Origin: Desmonostoc geniculatum HA4340-LM1
Lineage (GTDB): Bacteria; Cyanobacteriota; Cyanobacteriia; Cyanobacteriales; Nostocaceae
Assembly (NCBI GenBank): GCA_019359545.1
Contig: JAHHHB010000015.1
Coordinates: forward strand, 1 to 64,000
Length of the DNA stretch: 64,000 nucleotides
Reading direction: 5' to 3'
Of this stretch, positions 36,153-44,423 are shown one piece after another. The position numbers and the translations under genes were made by a program. The notes below the pieces were generated by a model. It made no database searches, was not told where the DNA came from, and saw only the letters and a program-made list of their open reading frames with translations. Within the stretch, counting starts at the first letter, position 1; every line of letters begins with the position of its first letter.

Positions 36153-38012
36153 ATGAGTCTACTGATGGCCAGTATGCTAGCAACAGTGCCAATATCTGCG
36201 CCCAATTTACCGGAACAGCCTGTAATTGAATCAGATAATCTGGTGCAGCAGTCAACACAAGAAAATTTATCTCAAGTAGTCCCACCTGCTGAAATTACAC
36301 CGCCTGAATTTGTACATCCAGATACAAATACCTCAACAACTGTAAAAAGTAAGTACGAAAATATACTGAAAAAAAGTAGAGAAAAAATTCAATTTATCAA
36401 TTCTTCTAACTCGCCTGAATCAAAAAATACCCAACCTCTAACAAAGGAACCTGACAAAAATTATCCCGATTCTCCAGACTCAGACAACCCAATGTCTCAA
36501 GTCAACTCGGTATCGCAGCTTGAGGATGTGCAACCCTCTGACTGGGCTTTTGGTGCTTTCCAGTCTTTGGTAGAACGTTATGGCTGCATTGCGGGATATG
36601 CTGATGGTACTTACTTGGGGAATCGTACTATTAGCCGTTATGAATTTGCGGCTGGTGTAAATGCTTGTTTAGAGAAGATTAACGAAGCGATGCCTGGGTT
36701 GGGCTACGCCTACGCTAACAATAAACTTAACACTGTTAACAATGAAGATTTAATCCTGCTGCAAAGGTTGCAAGGTGAATTCAAAGCAGAGTTGCAACAA
36801 TTACAGCAGCGTGTCGAGGTTCTCGAAAACCAGACAAGTGAATTACAAAACAATCAGTTTTCCACAACTACCAGATTATTTGGTCAAGCCGTTTTTAGCG
36901 TTCAGGGAACCAATACCACCAACGCAGATTTGTTTCCTAGAGATGGAATACCTGAACGCCAGGGAAAAACGAATCTGACTTTCACAAGTAGCGCCCAACT
37001 AACCTTAGCAACTTCATTTACCGGGCGAGATTTACTGTTAACAGGGTTGTCTGCTGGTAATTTGGGTTCTAATGCGTCCTTGGTATCTACCAATATGGGA
37101 CGGTTGGGTTTCGAGTCCAATACAGACAACAATCTAGTTATCAGTGACTTATCTTATCGATTTCTGGCCTCGAAGAACTTGGGAATTGTCGTCGGTACCG
37201 CCGGAGTCAACCCCATCAAGACCTTTCGGGGTATTAGCCCATTAGAAGGTTCCAGCGATGGTGCAATTTCTCTATTTGGTCAACGTAACCCGATTTTAGG
37301 CATTGGTAACGGCACTGGTGGTATAGGTTTTGACTGGCAAATTAGCGATCGCATTAGTTTGCAAGGCGTTTATAGTGCAGAAATTCCGAGTTTTCCAGGC
37401 AATAGCAATCAGGGCGGATTATTTGGTGGTAGATTTACTGCTGGCGCTCAGTTAAGTTTAGCACCCAGTGATAACATCGATATCGGTGTACATTATCTTT
37501 ATTCTCACTCCCCAGATGGCTTACTGGGAAATGGTATCGGCGATTCTCAACTGATTTCGCCTTTTGCAGATGCGACAGCTTTTGATACCCAAGCAATTGG
37601 CGCTACCGTTGCTTGGCGAATTAACCCTAACTTGCAGTTGGGTGGTTGGGGTGGCTTCACTTCCTCCAAACCCTCCAATCTTTCTGGAAGTGTAGAAACT
37701 ACTAACTGGATGGTGTTCGCGGCTTTTCCCAATTTGCTGCGTCCTGGAAATTTAGGAGGCGTTCTTGTGGGACAACCGCCGAAAATTACTTCTAGCACTT
37801 TACCTGAGGGATTTAACTTTCCCAACTTTTCTGATGGGGGGACACCAGGCGGACGCAGTGACACATCAATTCACGTAGAACTTTTTTACCGCGCCCAACT
37901 GAGTGACAATATTGCCCTGACTCCCGGCTTATTCGTTATTTTCAACCCCGATCACAATGCTGCTAACGATACTTTGCTAGTTGGAGCATTAAGAGCAACT
38001 TTCCGGTTTTAA
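36153..38012 (+). CDS. SLH-domain OprB-type outer-membrane porin
   Basis: 619 residues. AGGAG stands just before the ATG. A short, weak signal-like N-terminus leads to a long Pro/Ser/Asn-rich stretch. An SLH domain (about 118-175: VQPSDWAFGAFQSLVERYGC, ISRYEFAAGVNACLEK) follows, then a coiled coil (LQGEFKAELQQLQQRVEVLE) and an OprB-type beta barrel ending in RATFRF, the C-terminal Phe recognised by the BAM machinery. Such porins are peptidoglycan-anchored by SLH, and several are linked to iron or sugar uptake. The N-terminal region before the SLH is longer than usual. Confidence 0.92.
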   Translation: MSLLMASMLATVPISAPNLPEQPVIESDNLVQQSTQENLSQVVPPAEITPPEFVHPDTNTSTTVKSKYENILKKSREKIQFINSSNSPESKNTQPLTKEPDKNYPDSPDSDNPMSQVNSVSQLEDVQPSDWAFGAFQSLVERYGCIAGYADGTYLGNRTISRYEFAAGVNACLEKINEAMPGLGYAYANNKLNTVNNEDLILLQRLQGEFKAELQQLQQRVEVLENQTSELQNNQFSTTTRLFGQAVFSVQGTNTTNADLFPRDGIPERQGKTNLTFTSSAQLTLATSFTGRDLLLTGLSAGNLGSNASLVSTNMGRLGFESNTDNNLVISDLSYRFLASKNLGIVVGTAGVNPIKTFRGISPLEGSSDGAISLFGQRNPILGIGNGTGGIGFDWQISDRISLQGVYSAEIPSFPGNSNQGGLFGGRFTAGAQLSLAPSDNIDIGVHYLYSHSPDGLLGNGIGDSQLISPFADATAFDTQAIGATVAWRINPNLQLGGWGGFTSSKPSNLSGSVETTNWMVFAAFPNLLRPGNLGGVLVGQPPKITSSTLPEGFNFPNFSDGGTPGGRSDTSIHVELFYRAQLSDNIALTPGLFVIFNPDHNAANDTLLVGALRATFRF

Positions 38013-38151
38013 TTTTATACTGGCGTAAATGTAATAAAATACGCTTTTTTATTACGGAATAATTCAGTACTTAAATGCTGCTATTTCCCAATAAAAGGAA
38101 GTAAAAACCCATGCGTATTTTTTCGTAGGTGATTAAAGGAGCAACTTTTTC

Positions 38152-39396
38152 ATGAAATTAAATTCATTAACTTACACCACTCGCCAAAATCCAAAATCCA
38201 AAACTTGTACTGAGCGAAGTCGAAGTATCCAAAATCCAAAATTCTATCGTGTAGTTTTTAGCAGCAGTAGTTTAGCCGCAGTCATGATTGCTTTAGGTGG
38301 AACAAGTGCTTTGGCTCAAATCACAATTCAAAGCACTGGGACATTATCAGGTACCATTCAACTTCCCAGCATTAATCCGAATTTCAATCAAAGCACCACT
38401 CGTGTTGACACAGACGACACGGGGACTTACTCGCGCAACTTGGGTACTAGAAACAATCCTAATTACGTTCCTGTATACAAGTCAGACTATGTGCAAGTCC
38501 AAACACGCTCTGATGGTAGTTTGCATTATTTTGTTGACTTTAAAGGCATTCCGATTGTCTCCTTCAACGGTGTTCTCACTTCACCTGTTCTCTCTGGCGG
38601 GGAGTTAACACCTTATAAATACCAGGGAAGATTGGCCGGAACTATATTTCAAGGAGTAGTTCAGGATGAATTTAATCTCACGAGAGGCTACTATACTGGT
38701 ACTGTTACTGACCCAAAGACTGGAAACCAGTATCAGGGAACTTTTGAAGTGAGTGGATATGGAGTCAGGTATAGCGATCGCAATGGTGGTGCAACCCCCA
38801 CAGTCTTTGATTTCAAGTCCGATCTCCCAGGTTCGCCAAAGGTGACATCTTTGGAAATGACTAATTCTCCCCTAGCGAGAGTGACAATCAAAGTACCTGC
38901 AACTGCAACTCTCATCACTCCCACGCCAGTAGTTGATGCTGGTAGTGAGATAAATGTTGCGCCAATCGTTGATGGTGGTAGTGAGATAAATGTTGCGCCA
39001 ATCGTTGATGGTGGTAGTGAGATAAATGTTGCGCCAATCTTTGATGGTGGTAACACAATGAATATTGCACCAATCGTTGATGGTGGTAGTGAGATAAATA
39101 TTGCGCCAATCTTTGATGGTGGTAGCACAATGAATGTTGCGCCAATCGTTGATGGTGGGAGTGCGATCGCTTCGCCAACGACTACAAGCTACACATCTGG
39201 GACTAATTCTTCATCACTATCTACTACACCTAACATGGAATTCAGTAGTGGTAATTCTCCAGCAGTCAATCAAGTAGTTATCAACCCTGCAACCTTCGCT
39301 CAAACTGCTTGTTCAAAGGATTCTGTCAACAGCTGTACAAAACCTGTTTCACCCAAACAAGCGATCGGTCCGCGCAGTAGAGTGTTGGTGCGTTAG
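38152..39396 (+). CDS. Secreted protein with six 12-residue repeats
   Basis: 414 residues. A hydrophobic segment ending GGTSALAQ looks like a signal peptide, but about 20 residues before it (NPKSKTCTERSRSIQNPKF) are encoded by an interspersed repeat (CAAAATCC units and TACTGAGCGAAGTCGAAGTA). They push the signal unusually far from the start. The central part has beta-rich composition (TSPVLSGGELTPYKYQGRLA). Residues 262-333 are six copies of DGGSEINVAPIV and variants. The C-terminus has two Cys. The family is unknown. Probably exported; the repeats suggest a surface or structural role. Confidence 0.72.
   Translation: MKLNSLTYTTRQNPKSKTCTERSRSIQNPKFYRVVFSSSSLAAVMIALGGTSALAQITIQSTGTLSGTIQLPSINPNFNQSTTRVDTDDTGTYSRNLGTRNNPNYVPVYKSDYVQVQTRSDGSLHYFVDFKGIPIVSFNGVLTSPVLSGGELTPYKYQGRLAGTIFQGVVQDEFNLTRGYYTGTVTDPKTGNQYQGTFEVSGYGVRYSDRNGGATPTVFDFKSDLPGSPKVTSLEMTNSPLARVTIKVPATATLITPTPVVDAGSEINVAPIVDGGSEINVAPIVDGGSEINVAPIFDGGNTMNIAPIVDGGSEINIAPIFDGGSTMNVAPIVDGGSAIASPTTTSYTSGTNSSSLSTTPNMEFSSGNSPAVNQVVINPATFAQTACSKDSVNSCTKPVSPKQAIGPRSRVLVR
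38935..39150 (+). repeat. Six tandem 36-bp units in coding sequence
   Basis: Units of 36 bases in frame, starting GATGGTGGTAGTGAGATAAA; copies differ by a few substitutions, with a partial seventh copy from 39151. Exact 36-base spacing indicates expansion by slippage or unequal recombination. Confidence 0.92.
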
Positions 39397-39897
39397 ATAT
39401 TTATACCAATTTGCACATCTTTCCGTAACTTTCATTTTGAGGGGAGTGGGGAGTAGGGAAGAAAAATTTATCACCAAAAAACCTTTTCCCACTCACCACT
39501 CCTCATTCCCTATTCCCTATTCCCCATTCCCCATTCTCAGAAAAACTTTAGGGTACTTCTGGAACTCTAACACCACACAATGAAATCAATATAATAGCTA
39601 GGACAGACTAATATTCCAATTCAAAAAGTCCCCCTAAGCTATTCTGTAGCGTTTTGTAGGTCAGACTTCCTTTCTGTGGTAGATTTTACCCCGATGATTT
39701 TCTGGCTATACTAGTGGCTTAAGCCGATTGACTAAAAAGGACTCAGGACTACGGACTAGGTAATAACATTAAAAATACTATTTCCCAATCCCCAATCCCC
39801 AATCCCCAATCTTGGGATTACAGAAACTTTATCAGTCGATCGCAATAACACTACAAAGTAAATTTAGATCAATTAAACGTCTTCTGAGTTAGCACCT
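39397..39897. other. Spacer with tandem repeats, no gene seen
   Basis: GGGGAGTGGGGAGTAGGG and complementary TCCCTATTCCCTATTCCCC blocks (39440-39535) can form a hairpin, and CCCAATCCCCAATCC units lie at 39783-39812. The promoter of the DUF1361 gene is presumably in the last 80 bases. Confidence 0.5.
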
Positions 39898-40560
39898 ATG
39901 AAAGAAGAATTGATAGCCAGAGTTGTACAGGTCTTACGAATTAATATGAGTTGGATGACTTGGAATTTATTTCTGGCTTTTATACCTTTAGCTTTGAGTG
40001 TATGGCTATTTCGCATTAAGCGTGGTGGTACTTGGCTTTGGTGGCTAGGATTCTTAGTTTTCTACGCATTCTTACCGAATGCACCATATTTGTTGACCGA
40101 TGTCATTCATTTGATAGACGATATCCGCACAATTCAATCCGTCTGGATGATTACTTTAGTACTAATTCCTGTGTATTTGCTAGTAATTTTATCTGGATTT
40201 CAAGCTTATGTAATATCCTTAATAAATTGGGGTTACTACTTACATCGTATCGGCAAAAGTGAATGGATTTGGCGGCTTGAATTGATTACCCATGCTCTCT
40301 GTGCTGTTGGTATTTATTGGGGGCGTTTCTTACGTTTCAACAGTTGGGATTTTATTACTCAACCCGATGCTGTATTGACCAAAGGCGTTGAGGAAATTCT
40401 TGGTAAACAGCCATTGGTAATTATCGCTATTACTTTTGTGATACTTGTGGCACTGTACTGGATTATGAAACGAGTAACTTTGGGTTTTGCTGTGCAACCC
40501 AAAAATGGATATGCCATCAAAACACAATCAGCAAATCCTAACACTCACAACGCTGGATAA
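39898..40560 (+). CDS. DUF1361 membrane protein
   Basis: 220 residues with six predicted helices. WWLGFLVFYAFLPNAPYLLTD, WGRFLRFNSWDFITQP and similar motifs are typical of DUF1361. The family is of unknown function and located in the plasma membrane. It stands alone. The C-terminal about 25 residues are hydrophilic. Confidence 0.85.
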   Translation: MKEELIARVVQVLRINMSWMTWNLFLAFIPLALSVWLFRIKRGGTWLWWLGFLVFYAFLPNAPYLLTDVIHLIDDIRTIQSVWMITLVLIPVYLLVILSGFQAYVISLINWGYYLHRIGKSEWIWRLELITHALCAVGIYWGRFLRFNSWDFITQPDAVLTKGVEEILGKQPLVIIAITFVILVALYWIMKRVTLGFAVQPKNGYAIKTQSANPNTHNAG

Positions 40561-41011
40561 GTCAAGTACCTACACCTTCCTTTCCTTTCCTAGATGACGT
40601 TTCGCAAACGGAACGCTAGCTCAATGGGTAGGTGTAGGTTTGTCGCCACAAAAATTTATTTGTTCAACCTGCAATACATTGAATCACACACTGCCTCACA
40701 TTGCTATTACATTGTTGAGGGTAGACGCTGCATCGGCTTTTGATCGGACATCGCACATCTATAAACTGAGTTTTAGACAGAAGCGATCGCTCAATTTTAT
40801 CAATTCACTACCACTACATCTGTAACTTTTTCTAACTCCCTAATAAATCGGCGTATTCCAATCAACTCAGAACTACTATTTTTTTCCATCTAAAGAAGGG
40901 TATACACGCTAGCTAATTCCGTATCAAAAGAAAGATGCAGCTTTACAACGTCAGATTTGAAATGAATCTAGGTTGTTTAGTTTTTATTGACTGAGATCGG
41001 AGTTGAACAAT
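40561..41011. other. Spacer, no gene seen
   Basis: An imperfect hairpin CCTACACC ... GGTGTAGG (about 40568-40637), around a GACGTTTCGCAAACGGAACGC-like repeat, follows the DUF1361 gene and could end its transcript. The rest is AT-rich, with weak open frames that I do not believe. Confidence 0.4.
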
Positions 41012-42208
41012 ATGAATCTATTATCTATTGATGAACTCAAAACTTTAGCAGAAAATTCTCAATCCCCATGTATTTCTCTGTATATGCCGATGCAAAAAGC
41101 GGGGCCAGAGGTTCGACAAAACCCCATTCGGTTCAAAAATTTAATCCGTGAAGCTGAGGAACGCTTGGATGCCATGTCTAGCGACAAGCCGCAAGGCGTC
41201 TACGCAATTCGCCATACTGAAGCGCTAAATCTTCTCCAGCCAGCGATGGAACTAGATACGAGTGATTTCTGGGAACACCAAGACCACGGGCTAGTAATAT
41301 TTATTTCTCCGCAAGTGTTTCGCTACTACCAACTGCCAATGGAGTTTCCAGAATTGGTAGTTGTGAGCGATCGCTTCCACTTGAAACCGCTGCTACATTT
41401 GCTCAATAATGATGGTAGCTTCTATGTCCTCGCCCTTAGCCAAAACGATGTCAAGTTTTTTGAGGGAACTCGCTACAGCCTCAACCAAATAGAAGTCGAA
41501 AATATGCCCAAGAGTTTAGATGAAACTCTCTTAGAAGATGAAATTCAAAAAGGGGTGCAGCACCGAATCGGCACATCTAAAAGGGGAGCTGCTAATGCTT
41601 CTTCACACCCCGGTACATTTCACGGGCAAGGAAGTCCCGACAGAGATAAGCATCAGGAAGATATTCTCCAATTTTGTTACGCTGTTGATACAGCATTACA
41701 TGAAAAATTACGCGAGCAAAAAGCACCTTTAGTTTTGGCTGGGGTTGAATATCTTTTCCCGATTTATCAACAAGCAAATACTTACAATCATTTGGTGGAA
41801 GAACCCCTTACAGGTAATCCGGAATTTATCAAGCCGGAAGAATTACAAGACCAAGCTTGGCACATTGTTGAACCTTTGTTTCATCAATATCAAAAGCAAG
41901 TAATGGAACTTTATCAACAACTAGCTGGTGAAGCTACTGGTAAAGCTTCTAGTAATCTAAACGAAATTATTTCAGCTGCTTATTACCAAAGAATTGATTA
42001 TTTGTTTGTGCCAGTGGGACAGCAGATTTGGGGTAAATTTGAACCAGAAACAATGGCTGTAGAATTACACCCAAAACCAGAACCTGAAGACTACGATTTA
42101 TTAGATTTTGCTGCCATTCATACACTTTTGAATGGTGGACAAGTGTATGCTGTGGAGCCAGAAAAAATGCCAAATGACGCATCAGCAGCAGCAATTTTCC
42201 GATTTTGA
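41012..42208 (+). CDS. Bacterial archaeo-eukaryotic release factor-like (BaeRF) protein
   Basis: 398 residues from ATG 41012, which has GGAG nine bases upstream (a TTG nine bases earlier would leave no spacing). SPCISLYMPMQKAGPEVRQ at the N-terminus, RYSLNQIEVENMPKSLDE in the middle and the C-terminal DLLDFAAIHTLLNGGQVYAVE resemble the Host-attachment/BaeRF family, which shares the fold of eRF1 domain 2-3. Proposed roles are in ribosome rescue or stress. A His-rich loop (SSHPGTFHGQGSPDRDKHQ) stands where eRF1 has its GGQ-like segment; the only partial match is GQG. Cytosolic, monocistronic. Confidence 0.75.
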   Translation: MNLLSIDELKTLAENSQSPCISLYMPMQKAGPEVRQNPIRFKNLIREAEERLDAMSSDKPQGVYAIRHTEALNLLQPAMELDTSDFWEHQDHGLVIFISPQVFRYYQLPMEFPELVVVSDRFHLKPLLHLLNNDGSFYVLALSQNDVKFFEGTRYSLNQIEVENMPKSLDETLLEDEIQKGVQHRIGTSKRGAANASSHPGTFHGQGSPDRDKHQEDILQFCYAVDTALHEKLREQKAPLVLAGVEYLFPIYQQANTYNHLVEEPLTGNPEFIKPEELQDQAWHIVEPLFHQYQKQVMELYQQLAGEATGKASSNLNEIISAAYYQRIDYLFVPVGQQIWGKFEPETMAVELHPKPEPEDYDLLDFAAIHTLLNGGQVYAVEPEKMPNDASAAAIFRF

Positions 42209-42238
42209 TCTTGTGGTTTTTTCTAGCAGGCAATAGGT

Positions 42239-42258
42239 AACAGGCTTGAAAGCCTGTT
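42239..42258. terminator. Hairpin after the BaeRF-like gene
   Basis: AACAGGCTT, GA, AAGCCTGTT: nine-bp perfect stem 30 bases after the stop. The following T-rich stretch is weak, so intrinsic termination is possible but not certain. Confidence 0.4.
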
Positions 42259-42337
42259 GATTTGAAGACTTTACAATCAGTTTATGTCTTAGGGACTTCC
42301 AGAAAATAAATTATCCCAAATTATTTGTACATTTTTC

Positions 42338-42359
42338 GGGTAGCACAGCTGTGCTACCC
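42338..42359. repeat. 22-bp perfect palindrome (GGGTAGCACAG arms)
   Basis: GGGTAGCACAG is followed at once by its complement. It belongs to the palindromic repeat group of 10148 and 18478. It lies between convergent genes and could act as a bidirectional terminator. Confidence 0.7.
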
Positions 42360-42462
42360 TACTATGGAATATTTTTTTCCTTGAAAGTCACTTATACCAG
42401 CCCTAAATAATTCGTGAAAAAAATCTATTGCCTATTCCCTACTCCCTCAACCTTAACCATTT

Positions 42463-43713
42463 TCACAGTCCATCATAAAGTTTAAAGTAATCGACATCAC
42501 ATAAAATCAAAGATAGTGAGGCTTGCTCTCGTGCCAATCGTTGCCATTCGGCGTTGAAGGTGTCATCAAAGCAGCGGCGATTTGCCACTTGGGTCAGACC
42601 ATCGGAAGAAGCAAGGCGCTGTAATTCTTGGTTTGCTTGTTGTAATTGGTGGTAAAGTTCTGATTGCTGAATGGCGATCGCAGCTTGGCTTGCTAGCTGG
42701 TTAAATAAGTTAATCTCCGATTGCTCCCATACCCTACTGTTAGAGCATTGGTGAGCAATCAATAGTCCCCACAAACGCTTTTGCTGCAAGATGGGCACCA
42801 CAAGGTTCGCCCGGATTTGTAAACTCCGCAGCAGTTCAATATGACACGGCGATAGTCCACCAGTTTCAATGTCTTTGATCGCTCTACTATTACCTTGTTG
42901 GTAGTAATTTGCACGGGTAGATTGAAAGCATGTGTCCATCACATGAAATCCCAGAATGGACATGCACCCAGGTGCTAAAGATTCTACTGCAACTAACCCA
43001 CTCCAGTCTGGCTTAAACTGATAAATCACCACTCGGTCTACATCAAACAGTTGTCTTACCTCGTCTGCCGTGGTTTGCAAAATTTCATCTAACTGCAAGG
43101 ATTGGCGAATGCGCTGGGTGACAGCCGCGACAATTCGCTCGAACTGACTTTGCTGTTGGAGGCGCTGCTCAATTTGCTTAGGAGATGAGGATGCCACAGT
43201 TAACGTCAGGGCATCAAAGTTAGGGGTTGTAGTGCTAGGCACAGCAGTCGGTGTGGCAATCAAATAGCCTTGAGCAAATGTTGCGCCTCGTTCTCGCAGC
43301 CAGTTCAGTTCTTCAATGCACTCAATTCCTTCGGCGACGGTTTGGATGTTTAATTTTTGAGTAATCTCTAGAAGCTTTTCAGTAATCAAGGCTTTATACA
43401 AGTCTTGATGCACATCTCGAATTAACTGCATGTCTAACTTGATAAAATCTGGTCGTAACTGATGCAGCAAATTCAGGCTGGAATAGCCAGAACCAAGGTC
43501 ATCAAGGGCAACTAAAAACCCAGTATCCCGGTAGTATTGAATCACAGCTTTGAGGTGGGCTAAATCTTGAGGATTGTCTGATTCCACGACTTCAAAGACA
43601 ACCTGTTCGTGTTCAATACCTGCTCGATCGATTGCTTCTACCGTACTGCGTAGGCAATAAACAGGGTCATAAAGCGCGGTTGGTGAAAAATTGATGAAAA
43701 TCCGCCCACTCAC
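42463..43713 (-). pseudogene. Truncated EAL-GAF-GGDEF protein with cyanobacteriochrome-like GAF
   Basis: The frame encodes the C-terminal three quarters of an EAL phosphodiesterase domain (GRIFINFSPTALYDP, FLVALDDLGSGYSSLNLL, IQTVAEGIE), then a GAF (about 185-345), then the first part of a GGDEF domain (SSDGLTQVANRRCFDD, LILCDVDYFKLYD), which stops before the GGDEF motif. The EAL signature itself is missing. The frame continues upstream of 43713 for about 26 codons, of which the nearest (LRLNTIKQFTRYQ) still look EAL-like before similarity ends. The GAF has D-T-C-F and P-C-H-I-E-L-L, the two Cys motifs of DXCF cyanobacteriochromes. Both ends are lost, so c-di-GMP turnover is unlikely. Confidence 0.75.
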
Positions 43714-43789
43714 TTGATAACGGGTAAATTGCTTGATTGTGTTGAGGCGCAGAGAAAAAGTCTGCCTGCTTCCCCAGTTTGGCAGCGAA

Positions 43790-44423
43790 TATTATAACAA
43801 GCACAAGTATTGGAGATAGGACATCTTTGGCTCATTGGTAACTACCTTGCTCAATCCGATTTATTTAGTGTTCCCATAGATTTTGCTGTAAAAAATAAAC
43901 TAGAGTTCAAGTAGATAAAGATTTCATGAGAAATGCAACTAGGAGAAATATTAAGAAGTTCAAAATTAAAAATAAGTATTGATAGATTTTCCATTCCTTC
44001 GGGGAAAATCATCTAGAATCCTGAAAAAATAAAACTTTTAATAACAATACTGAGTTAAGCAATTCTGTTAAAAAATCAGCGTTCAAAATCTCCCTCTATC
44101 TACAGTTAAAAAATTGGTTATTATTTGTCTTGTACCATACTGACGTAAGAGCAATAATTACGAATTACAAATTACAAATTATGAATTAGTATCAGTCTGC
44201 GCTATCTAAGTGCGATCGCAGATCAATACCAATATTTATTTTTATATAAATAGCACTTTGCAGGTGAGTTCTACGGGTCATATCATGTCCCCCTAATTAG
44301 TCGAATAAATTTCTTACTTTCCAAACATCTTCTCAGAGCGATACCTTCTATACGGGACGCTCCGCCAATGCAAGAGTTTTCTACTGATGTTTGATAGAAT
44401 ACTTTCCAAACATCCTCTAACCC
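43790..44423. other. AT-rich spacer, no gene seen
   Basis: About 630 bases. Holds short ATTACGA/ACAAATT repeats (about 44158-44185), a HIP1 site, a CATACTGACG segment and a TATACGGGACGCTCCGCC repeat near 44352. The missing 5' part of the EAL gene is not found here. Confidence 0.45.

Noticed and set aside
38733-39178. Two minus-strand frames rich in repeated residues opposite the 36-bp units
   Set aside because: A 36-base repeat is open in several frames by chance. The plus-strand frame has a signal peptide and coherent composition before and after the repeat.
40640-40825. 61-residue plus-strand frame after DUF1361
   Set aside because: No ribosome binding site, no family resemblance, and it includes a HIP1 octamer and repeat sequence.
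42338-42359. Operator or attachment site
   Set aside because: The perfect palindrome is one of a repeat family found next to unrelated genes, so a specific regulatory role is not supported.
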